From Marinobacter sp. CHS3-4 (GTDB taxonomy: Bacteria; Pseudomonadota; Gammaproteobacteria; Pseudomonadales; Oleiphilaceae): 64,000 bases of DNA. A program made the translations under genes and the position numbers. Below, piece by piece: positions 54,575 to 63,778 of the stretch (the stretch's first letter is position 1; every line of letters begins with the position of its first letter). Under the pieces are notes generated by a model, which searched no databases, had not been told where the DNA came from, and saw only the letters and a list, made by a program, of their open reading frames with translations. The stretch covers positions 62,001 to 126,000 of the forward strand of contig NZ_JASGBJ010000001.1 of the NCBI RefSeq assembly GCF_030053415.1, given 5' to 3'.

Positions 54575-54767
54575 CAGTACCTTCTACAACGACTGCCTTT
54601 CTGGATGGTCACTTCACACCTGTGCCGGTTATTGCGCATCGGCAGATCCCCAGGCCCGGTTTTACAATGTTTCGACATAGTGTAACAGTGGAATGCAAGG
54701 ATGAGTTCGCGTCTTTCCATACGGGCAGTTAAACTCTTTCAACGGCACATCAACCAATAACGACATA

Positions 54768-55304
54768 ATGACAACCAATCAGTACCCAGCGTTTATAGAT
54801 TTCGAGGCTTCCAGCCTCGACCTCATTGCAAGCTACCCTATTGAGGTGGGCATCTGCATGCCTGATGGAACGCTGCACAGCTGGTTGATACAGCCTCACG
54901 TACTCTGGCTGGACTGGTCCGACAGTGCCGAGCAGGTGCACGGAATCTCCCGCGAGACGTTGCAAAGGGAGGGCACACCCATTTCAGAGGTTGCTGCCAA
55001 TCTCAACCACCTGTTGAAAGATCAGGTCTTCTGCGACGCCTGGACGTTCGACAGCTTTTGGCTTCATCGCCTTTTCAAGGCCGCCAATGTGACTCCGGAG
55101 TTCCAGCTGGAATCGATTTCCATGCTGCTGGATGCAGATCAGATCCGTCATTGGTCGGAGTTTCGCCAGATTGTCATTGGCAAGCTGGGCTTGCCCGTTC
55201 ACCGCGCTGCCAACGATGCGCTGATACTGCATAAAACCTGGGAAGAGATTATGGGCATGGATGCGGGGCACCACCCTGTGGCACATCAGGGCAGCAGCCG
55301 ATAG
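54768..55304 (+). CDS. DEDD-type 3'-5' exonuclease-like protein
   Basis: 178 residues. The N-terminal AFIDFEASSLD is an exonuclease I motif (DxE), followed by VEVGIC-like and a downstream HRAANDALIL segment resembling ExoIII (H/Y..D). Likely a nuclease of the ribonuclease T/DnaQ fold; substrate unknown. No helper genes adjacent. Confidence 0.75.
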   Translation: MTTNQYPAFIDFEASSLDLIASYPIEVGICMPDGTLHSWLIQPHVLWLDWSDSAEQVHGISRETLQREGTPISEVAANLNHLLKDQVFCDAWTFDSFWLHRLFKAANVTPEFQLESISMLLDADQIRHWSEFRQIVIGKLGLPVHRAANDALILHKTWEEIMGMDAGHHPVAHQGSSR

Positions 55305-55397
55305 AGTCGAAGCACTGCCTTTGACGACACTTGCAAACCTGATAACAGCCCATACACTGGGAATACAGAGACTGAATACCGAACAGAGTTTTAACCT

Positions 55398-55487
55398 ATG
55401 AAGCTGAAGACAACGGACCTTTCGACGATTCTCGCAGGCAATGCCTTTGGTTTGGCATTTGTCTCAAAGATGGTAATTGATCGCTAG
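55398..55487 (+). CDS. Small ORF, 29 residues, followed by a strong terminator
   Basis: A 29-codon open frame starting MKLKTTDLSTILAG and ending KMVIDR. It has a plausible sigma-70 promoter upstream (TTGCAA 55331-55336, 16 bases, TACACT 55353-55358) and a clear terminator downstream (55542-55573). Ribosome binding is poor (GAG nine bases before ATG). It may be a real membrane-active small protein (hydrophobic centre) or a leader ORF of a small RNA with hairpins at 55502-55527 and 55542-55568. Not a known family to me. Confidence 0.4.
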   Translation: MKLKTTDLSTILAGNAFGLAFVSKMVIDR

Positions 55488-55541
55488 CAGCTTCTGGTCA
55501 GTCCCGGGGCTGTTTCAGCGGCCGGGATAGCTTCTCCGAAG

Positions 55542-55573
55542 AACCCCGGTCGCCCTGGCGCCGGGGTTTTTTA
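55542..55573 (+). terminator. Rho-independent terminator after the small ORF
   Basis: 8-bp stem AACCCCGG (55542-55549) and CCGGGGTT (55561-55568) with an 11-base loop and a run of six T (55567-55572). It closes a ~200-nt transcript from the promoter at ~55358 and precedes the next gene by ~40 bp. Confidence 0.88.
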
Positions 55574-55615
55574 TTGTCGTTTCGATCGAACGCGGGCAAC
55601 GATAAGGAGAGAGCC

Positions 55616-55888
55616 ATGAAAAAACACACCTCAACACGTGCCGCCAATCAGCCGGCCGGTAACCGTTCAGGAGCGATTCGCTGCCCGAACAAACTTCCGT
55701 TGCTCGACGCCATCTGCAAGAAATTCAACCAGCGGGTGGACCTGAACGATGAACAGCGGGTACTGGGTGTCTACGAGCGCGGATGGATTTTTAACGGCGT
55801 CCTGGCCAACATGAGCGAGGCGGAAGCCCGTTACGTGCGAGCCTTGGCGACTCGCTATAACTCATGGATAGCCCGACAGGTAGCCTGA
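55616..55888 (+). CDS. Small hypothetical protein
   Basis: 90 residues, positively charged at the N-terminus (KKHTSTRAANQPAGNRSG), no signal peptide or membrane segment. It has a helical C-terminal half (YERGWIFNGVLANMSEAEARYVRALATRYNSW). AAGGAG precedes the ATG at 55616. I recognise no family. It lies just behind a terminator and convergent to the response regulator gene. Confidence 0.65.
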   Translation: MKKHTSTRAANQPAGNRSGAIRCPNKLPLLDAICKKFNQRVDLNDEQRVLGVYERGWIFNGVLANMSEAEARYVRALATRYNSWIARQVA

Positions 55889-55932
55889 GGAGAACAGGAG
55901 GGCTCCATGAAGGTAGAGTCAGGGCCTGAACA

Positions 55933-56346
55933 TCAGTGACGACGGTTCAGGCCCTGCACCATGTCCACGTCGCTACTATGAACCATTACATAATTATTCA
56001 CGACGTCGTAGATCTTTTCCTGTGAGTAGGGCTTGACGACGTAGCCGTTGGCCCCTGCACTGATCGCCTTCTGGATGCTTTCAATCGAGTCATCAGCGGT
56101 CACCAGGACAATGTGCTGCTCAGATTTCGCGGCCTTGAACTCTTCCATCAATTCCAGACCATTGCCATCCGGCAGCCCCAGATCCAGCAAAATGATCTGG
56201 AACCTGTCCGAATCAAAAGCTGCCCTGGCTCCGCTGACGTCTTCTTTCGCTACCACCTGGTTGGCACCCGCATGGTAGAGCATGTTCACCAGCCTTTCCT
56301 GCATGATCGGTTCATCTTCAACCACCAGAATTTTCAAATTACTCAT
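55933..56346 (-). CDS. Single-domain response regulator (CheY-like)
   Basis: 137 residues, a REC domain alone: acidic pair EDE, phospho-acceptor Asp in LLDLGLPDG, and Lys in VVKPYSQ. No output domain. It is in the same direction as, and downstream of, the hybrid histidine kinase and membrane protein, so it may receive phosphate from that kinase's HPt or act as phosphate sink. Confidence 0.88.
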   Translation of the reverse strand: MSNLKILVVEDEPIMQERLVNMLYHAGANQVVAKEDVSGARAAFDSDRFQIILLDLGLPDGNGLELMEEFKAAKSEQHIVLVTADDSIESIQKAISAGANGYVVKPYSQEKIYDVVNNYVMVHSSDVDMVQGLNRRH

Positions 56347-56418
56347 AACCTGACTCCAATGTAATACCGACAGCCTGTATCGTCAGTCGCACAAATCTAA
56401 CTGGTTCCATGTCGCTTA

Positions 56419-56967
56419 TCATCTCTGCTCACCACCTCGCCGGGGAATCGACAGGGGTTCACTGGGTGGTGCAGCAGGCTCTGTCTCATCGTGAGCCTGA
56501 GCTTCTGATAATGCTGCTTGCTGCTGATGGGCTCCGGATTGTGTGAGAATATTACTGATACTGACCGCTGTCGTGTAGAGCGAAATGGCAATAATCAGCA
56601 ACACCGGCTGCACAAAGGCGACGAATCCCGGTAGTTCGGTATTTCCGGTAATGCTCAGCATCAGAATAATCGCCGGCCCCAGTACAATGAACAAAGTCAG
56701 GGCGATAAAAAAGACAATTCGCTCCTTGAAACGCCCCAGATCGCGGTTCGTCACCAGTCCTAGCACGAACTTGCCAATCGCCAAACCTGCAAGAATCGCA
56801 GCGGCAATGCTGAGGTCTGCCCTCATGAGGGTTTCATACAAATTTCCATCCCATAATCGCTGCATGCTGATGACCAGAAACGGAAAGAGCACGAACAGAA
56901 TGTCGGCGTAAGTGCCGTACATCATACTCAGCGACTGCTGCTCATTTTGGGGTCGTGTTTCACTCAT
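56419..56967 (-). CDS. Four-helix membrane protein of unknown function
   Basis: 182 residues with four hydrophobic segments (about residues 22-37, 52-75, 85-107, 120-140) and a Gln/Ala/Pro-rich hydrophilic C-terminal tail. Its ATG overlaps the kinase stop by 8 bp, so it is translationally coupled and may be a sensor or accessory membrane protein for the kinase. I do not recognise its family. Confidence 0.7.
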   Translation of the reverse strand: MSETRPQNEQQSLSMMYGTYADILFVLFPFLVISMQRLWDGNLYETLMRADLSIAAAILAGLAIGKFVLGLVTNRDLGRFKERIVFFIALTLFIVLGPAIILMLSITGNTELPGFVAFVQPVLLIIAISLYTTAVSISNILTQSGAHQQQAALSEAQAHDETEPAAPPSEPLSIPRRGGEQR

Positions 56968-59900
56968 CACTGTTGGTTCCTGTGTTTGTTTTCTGCATCC
57001 GACCCTGGAGGGCCTGATCGATCAAGTCGTTGAGCGGCTTGAGTTCCACCTGAACACGATCCCAGTCCGGTGAATCCGTCTTCAGCTGCGACTCCAACCT
57101 GCCAGCCTGTCGCGTCATCTCAGGGTAGCCCATAGCGCCGGCAGTGCCCTTGATCTGGTGCGCTTCCAATTGCAGAGTGTCGCGATCCGCTTCCAGGCAG
57201 GCGGTATTCATTGCCTGCTTGCGAGCGTCCAACCCGTCCAGAAACTGATCCACCAGATGGGCGATATCCTCTCCCTCCTCGGCGGCCTCTCTGTCACCAG
57301 TATCTTCCTGGAAGTACCGCCTGAGCGTAGTCAACAAATGGGCCTTATCAATCGGCTTGTTCAGCACACCATCGCACCCGGCGCTGATCAGCGCCTCGTT
57401 CTCTGACTGATCGCCTGCGGTGAATCCGACGATGGGCCGACGAAAGCCGGTCTGTCGCAACAGTCGGGTGGCCTCGACCCCATCCATACCCGGCATATGA
57501 CGATCCATCAACACCAGTTGCACCGAATCTGAAAGCGCTGCTCGCACGGCGTCGTCTCCGCTGGTCACGGTGATGACTGATAACCCCATACCTTGCAGCA
57601 TTCGCTCGACCAGGCGACTGTTGTCCTCGTTATCTTCTGCAACCAATACGGTTCCACTGAACTGCTGCGAGGCCCGCTGTGTTTCCTCGCGGTCCGTCTC
57701 CAGGAACCTCGCCAGGACTTCGTAAAACCGCTGCTTGTCGATGGGCTTGGCCAGATGATCGTTACAGCCCGCCAGCCGGTAATCCGAAATGTCTTCTGCC
57801 ATCACATTGGCCGTCAGGGCGATCACCGGCGTATTTACACCGGCTTCCCGCAGCGCTGCCGTGGCATCGCGACCATTCATCACCGGCATCTGGATGTCCA
57901 TCAGAATCAGGTCGAAGGGCTCCTTCAGCGCAATATCCAGCGCTTCGGCCCCGTTACTGACATGCACCAGGTCCGCCCCCGTTCGACCCACCAACAGCGA
58001 CACCAGACGGCGATTTACGTCGTTATCTTCGGCACACAAAATCCGGCCCTGCAGTCTGGGAGCGACCACCATGGGAATCTGGCGCCGCCGTTGGGACAGC
58101 TCGGAAGCATCTCGGAGGAAATGCACGTTATCCACTGGCCCGGTATCAATCGATACCTCGAATTCACTGCCCTCGCCATAGGTACTGGTCACTGAAATAT
58201 CGCCCCCCAGCAGTTCCGCCAGCCGCCGGGAAATATTCAGCCCCAGCCCTGTCCCCCCATACTGGCGCGCAATGGCGGGGCTGGCCTGGGCAAACGGATC
58301 GAACAGTCGGCCCAACTGCTCCGGCTTCATTCCAATTCCCGTGTCGACGACCCGGGCCACCAGCTTCTGCTCTGTACGATCGAAGCGGACGTTCAGGGAT
58401 ATTGTGCCTTTTTCTGTGAATTTGAGCGCATTTCCACACAGATTGATGATTATTTGCCGCAAGCGCGTGGGGTCGGTGGCAATCATCTCCGGCAGCGGAA
58501 ACTCACACACCACATGAAACGCCAGCCCCTTCTCCCGCGCCCTCGGCGCAAAAAACGCACGGATTTCGTCCAGCAACTCTGGCAGGTTTACTGGCACTAC
58601 ATCCACATCCAGTTTGTTCGCATCTATTTTGGAATGGTCGAGGATGTCGTTCACCAGATCCAACAGGTGACGGCCGCTGCGCACCACGGTTTCGGCACTG
58701 CTCCGTTTGTCCTGATCGGTCAGGTCCGGATCCAGCAGGGTTTCGCCATATCCGATAATCGCAGCCAGGGGCGTGCGAATTTCATGACTCATGTTGGCCA
58801 GGAACTGGCTTTTGGCCTCTGCCGAGTTTCGGGCCAGCTCTTTTTCCAGCCGCTCCTGCTCTCGCTCCCGCTCTATACGCTGGCGTTGGTGACGCTCGGT
58901 GGCGTCAATGCAGGTGCCTTCCAGATGCGCCGGCTCACCTTCGTAATCGTAGACCGTATGCAGCGAAATCGTGGCCCAGCGCTCTTCGCCCTGCTTGTTG
59001 ATGTAGCGGGCCTCAATGCCTTTCACGGTGCCTGTGGTTTCCAGCTGGCCAATGACCCAGCGACGGACCCGTTCGTCGGCAAAGCAGGTTTCCAGTACGT
59101 CCGGGTTTTCTTTCAGCAATTCGCGGCTGCTGTCATAGCCGATAAGCTGCGCCATCGCCGGATTGGCAGTCACAAATTGGCGCTGCAGGGACATCTGGAA
59201 AACCCCCTCGATCGCGTTATCAAATAGCGATTGATAACGTCGCAGATTGGCCAGGGCTCGCTGGCTCCAGCTCAGGGCTTCGCCCTGTACCTGTTTGATC
59301 CGGTCGGCCAGTGCAAACGAGAACAGGACGATCTGAAGTGTCAGCCCCACCTGCGGCGCATAAGAGGTGTAGAGGTTCAGCGGCAGATAGCCGGTCACCG
59401 TTAACGCATAGATGCCGAAGCCGATCAGTGCCACTGTCCAGGCAAAAAAGTAGGCGCGCGCCGCCGGATTGTAATAGCGCCAGGAGAGATAACTGACCAC
59501 GATCATGATCACACTCAGCAGAATGGACGCCAGCACGATCCACTCCATGGCAGTGTGGTAGGGCAGGAAGAACGACAACACGAAGGTGGCCACAATCGAG
59601 TACAGACAGAGCATGATCACTTTGTCCAGATCCGCCGAACGCTCCTTGGTTTCCAGCAGCGAACGAGCCATCAACAATCCCCAGAACCAGGTCATGATGA
59701 TGGTGAAGTGCAGATACTCCTTGTTCAGGAAGTCTGGCCGCTCATCCAGCAACTGCACCACGTGCACCTGCTCGGTGGCGATAAACGTCACTGCTGAAAC
59801 CAGGTAGAGCACGTAATAGACGTTGCTGCGCTCCCGAACAGACACTGCCACAAACAGGTTGTAAGCCAGAATGGCCAGCACACTGCCCAGCAGAATACCT

Positions 59901-60511
59901 CGCACGGCCTCGTCCACAGACACTTTCTGAATGTACGCATCGGGGTGCCAAAGGCTAATAGGCAAACGGAAGGTGTTGGTATTGGTGATTCGCAGATACA
60001 CGCGGGTGATCTCGCCGGGTTGCGGCTCCAACCGGAACGTAGGGTTGGGAACGGCTAGGTCCCGCTCGGTCCAGTCGCCCTCATATCCGGCTCGGCGCTG
60101 GTCAATGACCTCGCCGTCGCGGACCACAAATAGCTGCACCTCATCCACCAACGGAAGGGCCAGCTCCAGGATATAACCTTGCCCTGGAAGATTATCGCTG
60201 GCCCGCAGATCAAAGCGGGTCCAGTAAGCGGATTCTGTATAACCGAAATTCAACACCCCGCCAGAATGACGGGTGAACGAGGATTGGAGGTGATTCTCGG
60301 ACGCCAACACATCGCCGATCTCGAGGCTCTGGTCAGGGTCTTCCAGGTACCAGATGCAGTTTCCCAGATCCCGGATGCTGCTGGTGCTCTGCTGAATAAC
60401 GATTTGCCCGTTCTGACAACCGTCCTGCGCTGAAGCTGTGCCTGGCAGAGCTGCTGCCACAAGCGACAAAATCATCACAAGCCAGAAACGGGAGGCTTGC
60501 CGTTGATGCAA
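56960..60511 (-). CDS. Hybrid histidine kinase with 7TMR-DISM sensor, two REC and HPt domains
   Basis: 1183 residues. Signal peptide (~1-29), extracellular DISMED2-like beta domain (~30-180), seven membrane helices (~205-405), PAS domain (~425-540), HisKA with NMSHEIRTPLAAIIGYGE (H576), HATPase, two receiver domains and a C-terminal HPt (LEAHQIKGTAGAMG). This is a BarA-like multistep phosphorelay kinase, with sensor of the 7TMR-DISM type, expected to bind carbohydrates or related ligands. It is co-directional with a membrane protein and single-domain response regulator. Confidence 0.92.
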   Translation of the reverse strand: MHQRQASRFWLVMILSLVAAALPGTASAQDGCQNGQIVIQQSTSSIRDLGNCIWYLEDPDQSLEIGDVLASENHLQSSFTRHSGGVLNFGYTESAYWTRFDLRASDNLPGQGYILELALPLVDEVQLFVVRDGEVIDQRRAGYEGDWTERDLAVPNPTFRLEPQPGEITRVYLRITNTNTFRLPISLWHPDAYIQKVSVDEAVRGILLGSVLAILAYNLFVAVSVRERSNVYYVLYLVSAVTFIATEQVHVVQLLDERPDFLNKEYLHFTIIMTWFWGLLMARSLLETKERSADLDKVIMLCLYSIVATFVLSFFLPYHTAMEWIVLASILLSVIMIVVSYLSWRYYNPAARAYFFAWTVALIGFGIYALTVTGYLPLNLYTSYAPQVGLTLQIVLFSFALADRIKQVQGEALSWSQRALANLRRYQSLFDNAIEGVFQMSLQRQFVTANPAMAQLIGYDSSRELLKENPDVLETCFADERVRRWVIGQLETTGTVKGIEARYINKQGEERWATISLHTVYDYEGEPAHLEGTCIDATERHQRQRIEREREQERLEKELARNSAEAKSQFLANMSHEIRTPLAAIIGYGETLLDPDLTDQDKRSSAETVVRSGRHLLDLVNDILDHSKIDANKLDVDVVPVNLPELLDEIRAFFAPRAREKGLAFHVVCEFPLPEMIATDPTRLRQIIINLCGNALKFTEKGTISLNVRFDRTEQKLVARVVDTGIGMKPEQLGRLFDPFAQASPAIARQYGGTGLGLNISRRLAELLGGDISVTSTYGEGSEFEVSIDTGPVDNVHFLRDASELSQRRRQIPMVVAPRLQGRILCAEDNDVNRRLVSLLVGRTGADLVHVSNGAEALDIALKEPFDLILMDIQMPVMNGRDATAALREAGVNTPVIALTANVMAEDISDYRLAGCNDHLAKPIDKQRFYEVLARFLETDREETQRASQQFSGTVLVAEDNEDNSRLVERMLQGMGLSVITVTSGDDAVRAALSDSVQLVLMDRHMPGMDGVEATRLLRQTGFRRPIVGFTAGDQSENEALISAGCDGVLNKPIDKAHLLTTLRRYFQEDTGDREAAEEGEDIAHLVDQFLDGLDARKQAMNTACLEADRDTLQLEAHQIKGTAGAMGYPEMTRQAGRLESQLKTDSPDWDRVQVELKPLNDLIDQALQGRMQKTNTGTNSDE

Positions 60512-60648
60512 AATGTGATCTCCGCGAGGGCAGATACCGTTGTTATGCTTTATTGTGCCACTTCAACCTCAGTTGCCCGATTTTCACGGGCATCGAGACA
60601 CGTTACTTTAGCCTTTCACGCTCGATTACGCATCTTGGGAACGTTGAA

Positions 60649-61707
60649 ATGATAACTACTCGATACACGCTCATGCTGTTATTGGCTGCGACGCTGCTGA
60701 CAGGCTGCGGTCCAGACACATCGGGCGACAGCAGGCCGCCCAACCCGGCACAGACCGTGGTCGAGAGCTTCGAGACGTTCACCCTCGAGAACGAGGAAGG
60801 GCTTCCCCCGGTATTGCCGGACACACTGTTCTATGACTTCTACCGGGGGATTGAACCTGCAGAAGGCGAGGACGATCAGAACACGGCTGCGGCGATTCGG
60901 GGAAGGCTGGATACGTTAATGGGACTGACCCCCAGTGCCGACGGAAAAACCTACGTGGCGGCGAGAAATCCCATCGACTTCCTGAACTTCGTGATCAACA
61001 GTAATCTGGTTGGCAATTTCAACGAAGGTCGGCAGCTGATGCGGCGGGTGATCACCAGTGGCGTGCCTGCGCTCTACAACAGCAGCCCGGAAAATGGGAC
61101 AACGATTTTGTTCACCGAAACGGGCAACGAATCGTCTGGCTCGGATCAGGTCTGGCGCTTTCCGTTGCTGGACTGGCGGAATAACCCATCGTTTAACACT
61201 GTGGCCACCGCAAGACGTTTTGATGCAGGCTCGCCAGCTAGCGAATCGGAACCAGAGCCGGAAGTTCAGGATGTGATCTGGAGCGCCCGCTTTGACGACG
61301 CCAATTTTGCCGTCAGCGGCTACAATCAGCCCGACGTCGCGCTATTCAGCCTGACCGCCAGAACACTGGGCAATCTGGAGCTTCAAACGGACTATACGGG
61401 ACTGAAAACGGACATTGTATTTCTCGCTCTGCCGCCCTCCGAATCGGAAACCGAAGAGGGCGAACGCTGCGAGAATGTCCCACCGGAGAACGACCTTGGG
61501 CTGACCATCGGCGGCCAGAATCCGGACTGTTTGCGCATTGTGCTGGACTACGAAGATTCACAGGCAAGGGTATTTACCTCTCGCGGCGAGGCACCCCTCA
61601 CATCAGACTGCAAGGCCTTCAACGCGAACTACTGCGGCTTCAAGCGGAGCGCTGATAATGAAGAGCTACTGACCTTCGAGACCATCACCATCGACTCTCG
61701 TCAGTGA
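60649..61707 (+). CDS. Predicted lipoprotein of unknown function
   Basis: 352 residues. Lipobox LLTGC after a short signal; the mature protein is acidic and resembles no family I recognise. It includes two paired Cys stretches (GERCENVPP...PDCLRI and SDCKAFNANYC) that may form disulfides. The ATG at 60649 has GGGA upstream; an upstream start at 60553 would add an unlikely 32 residues. It overlaps the convergent small gene by 7 bp. Confidence 0.72.
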   Translation: MITTRYTLMLLLAATLLTGCGPDTSGDSRPPNPAQTVVESFETFTLENEEGLPPVLPDTLFYDFYRGIEPAEGEDDQNTAAAIRGRLDTLMGLTPSADGKTYVAARNPIDFLNFVINSNLVGNFNEGRQLMRRVITSGVPALYNSSPENGTTILFTETGNESSGSDQVWRFPLLDWRNNPSFNTVATARRFDAGSPASESEPEPEVQDVIWSARFDDANFAVSGYNQPDVALFSLTARTLGNLELQTDYTGLKTDIVFLALPPSESETEEGERCENVPPENDLGLTIGGQNPDCLRIVLDYEDSQARVFTSRGEAPLTSDCKAFNANYCGFKRSADNEELLTFETITIDSRQ

Positions 61708-61955
61708 GCTGCGGACTCCTGAAGATCCCAGTTACGAAGAAAACCCCGCTTGCGGTCTATCATGCGTTCATAGGTTGAGATCATGATGGCTGCGTGGGGG
61801 GCTTCAATCAAACGCAAAGATTCAATTCGACGCTCGAGACGTTCAACTTCGCTGCTGATTTGCTGCCTGACGTGGGACCTGACACTGTCGTGATGGTCGA
61901 GATTGACGGAGCGTAAAGGCTCCGGCGGGGCTGAAGACGCGCTATTCTTGTCCAT
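61701..61955 (-). CDS. Small hypothetical, coiled-coil-like protein
   Basis: 84 residues, charged and helical (RQQISSEVERLERRIESLRLIE), no membrane segment. GAGA precedes the ATG. Convergent with the lipoprotein gene, overlapping by 7 bp. No family recognised. Confidence 0.55.
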   Translation of the reverse strand: MDKNSASSAPPEPLRSVNLDHHDSVRSHVRQQISSEVERLERRIESLRLIEAPHAAIMISTYERMIDRKRGFLRNWDLQESAAH

Positions 61956-62122
61956 GACGGTTCTCTTCCAGTGAGTCCTCGATCAATACGTCACTCTGAC
62001 GGTATTGGCTTTCCCTGTTTCTTTATTTAAAACGTCCAGATGGTTAAATTATGCCCAACTGTCTGACAAACTGCAATTAAAATGAATAAGGTTTCATATT
62101 TTCACTAGAGGAATCCCAGCCT

Positions 62123-62467
62123 ATGCGTCAAACCTCCGTTGCCGACACACTGCGGGAATACCAATCCCTGCTCGAATTACTGGACGACGCCTACTGGGAA
62201 GCCAGCACTATTCGTCACAAGGACATGCTGTACGACATCATCAGCATCTTGAGTCAGGAAGTGGCTGAAATGAACAAGCTGAGCGTCATGGACCACCACT
62301 ATCCCTACGAAGTCATTACCGAGGGAATCCGTCGGGTGGTCCCGAAACTGGAGCGCCTGGACGAGCAGCGGGAAGACGTGATCCAGCGCACCCAGACGCT
62401 CACCGACTTCCGCGATATTCTGTCGTCTGTGCTTGGGATCCTCGAAAGTCAGTTGCGCACCGTCTGA
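62123..62467 (+). CDS. Small all-helical hypothetical protein
   Basis: 114 residues, acidic and helical (LREYQSLLELLDDAYWEASTIRHKDMLYDIISILSQEVAEMNKL). GAGG lies nine bases before the ATG. Convergent with the serine hydrolase gene. No family recognised; the AT-rich 160 bp upstream probably holds its promoter. Confidence 0.65.
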   Translation: MRQTSVADTLREYQSLLELLDDAYWEASTIRHKDMLYDIISILSQEVAEMNKLSVMDHHYPYEVITEGIRRVVPKLERLDEQREDVIQRTQTLTDFRDILSSVLGILESQLRTV

Positions 62468-62481
62468 CCTTTCCTGGCCGT

Positions 62482-63771
62482 TCAGGCTGCTACCAGTGGC
62501 CTCTGACTTTCCGGAATCAGTGGAAAACGGTCGCAGACGGTGTAAACGAATCTGGCCAGTGCCGGCAAATGATGTCCCACAATGGGTATGCCGGTATTGA
62601 GCAGGCTCACCGAAATGTCCCGCGCGGCATCCGCCCAGCAGAGTTTGTTAATCAGGCCAATGTGGCCAAATGCGTGGCGGCTTCGCTGCCCCCACAAACC
62701 CAGTGGGTCGCCTCCCAGCATCATGCCGGCGCTGAATCGCATGGGGATCATCATGGTCCGGTCGATCTGCAAGGAACCGAACTGCTGAATAGACCGTTTG
62801 ACCGTTAACTCACTGCAGATACGCCGACCTTCCCAGAGCCCGCCATTAAGCATCATCTGGAAAAAACGCCCCATTTCCTCGGCGGTACCGCAGAGATTGC
62901 CCGCCGGTATCACCGCTTCCTGAAACCGTGGATCATTGACCACGGTTTCCACAGTGCCAATATCCCCGCCCAGGGCCCGACGCACAATCCAGCTTACCGG
63001 GAACCTTGGAGTCGGGCCGGTTGCGTAGTTGGTCGCCAGTTCGTTCACATGATCAGGGCTGATGCCGTAGGTGAACCAGCGCATGCCCATGGGTTTTCGA
63101 AGGAAACGGTCGATATAGGCCTCAATGCTGTCGCCCGTCACTTTTTCAAGCACTCGCTGCAGAACAAACCCGCCGGTCACTGCGTGGTAAGCTACCTTGG
63201 CACCATCCACTTCCACGGGCTTGGCCTGACACAGCAGGCGCCAGATCTCATCGCGGTTCCACAGCACGTCGATCGGCGTTTCGCGGGGGATTGCGGGAAT
63301 GCCACCACGGTGGGACAGGATCTGGTGAACCGTGATGGTACCTTTGCCATTCTGGGCAAATTCGGGGCAATAGTAAGACACCGGATCCATCAGATTGACC
63401 AGCCCCTGTTCCACCAGCATATGAATCAGCAGCGCCGTGACAGCTTTGGAGGCCGAGAAATAGCAAATCGGCGTATCGGTGGTCATCGGCACTTTGGTGG
63501 CATCCGGGCGATCATGAGGACCGTTGCCACTGGCATGGCCGATAGCGCGGTGAAGAATCTGCTCACCACGGTGGCGTACGGACAGCTGAAGCCCGGGATG
63601 AACGCCGGTCCGGTAAAGCCGTTCTACGCCTTTCCAGATATCGTCTACAACCTGTTGGCTGACGCCGACCCGTTCCGGGTTTTCTCCCGCTGCATCTCTG
63701 TAAGTGACCGACGACAGATCCCTGGGGATCACGGAGCTGTGCAGGGCACGACGTGCTATTCGATTCATCAT
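62482..63771 (-). CDS. Serine hydrolase of the beta-lactamase (class C-like/esterase) family
   Basis: 429 residues. The SxxK nucleophile motif is in YFSASKAVTALL, and the Tyr motif is YHA (where YxN is usual). No export signal is evident, so it is more likely a cytosolic esterase or EstB/LACTB-like enzyme than a secreted lactamase. AAGG precedes the ATG. It is behind the truncated GGDEF gene on the same strand. Confidence 0.82.
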   Translation of the reverse strand: MMNRIARRALHSSVIPRDLSSVTYRDAAGENPERVGVSQQVVDDIWKGVERLYRTGVHPGLQLSVRHRGEQILHRAIGHASGNGPHDRPDATKVPMTTDTPICYFSASKAVTALLIHMLVEQGLVNLMDPVSYYCPEFAQNGKGTITVHQILSHRGGIPAIPRETPIDVLWNRDEIWRLLCQAKPVEVDGAKVAYHAVTGGFVLQRVLEKVTGDSIEAYIDRFLRKPMGMRWFTYGISPDHVNELATNYATGPTPRFPVSWIVRRALGGDIGTVETVVNDPRFQEAVIPAGNLCGTAEEMGRFFQMMLNGGLWEGRRICSELTVKRSIQQFGSLQIDRTMMIPMRFSAGMMLGGDPLGLWGQRSRHAFGHIGLINKLCWADAARDISVSLLNTGIPIVGHHLPALARFVYTVCDRFPLIPESQRPLVAA

Positions 63772-63778
63772 TCAACCT

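Noticed and set aside
53253..54767. preQ1 riboswitch upstream of queC
   Set aside because: I looked for the small H-type pseudoknot and A-rich tail in the 190 bp before queC and saw nothing convincing.
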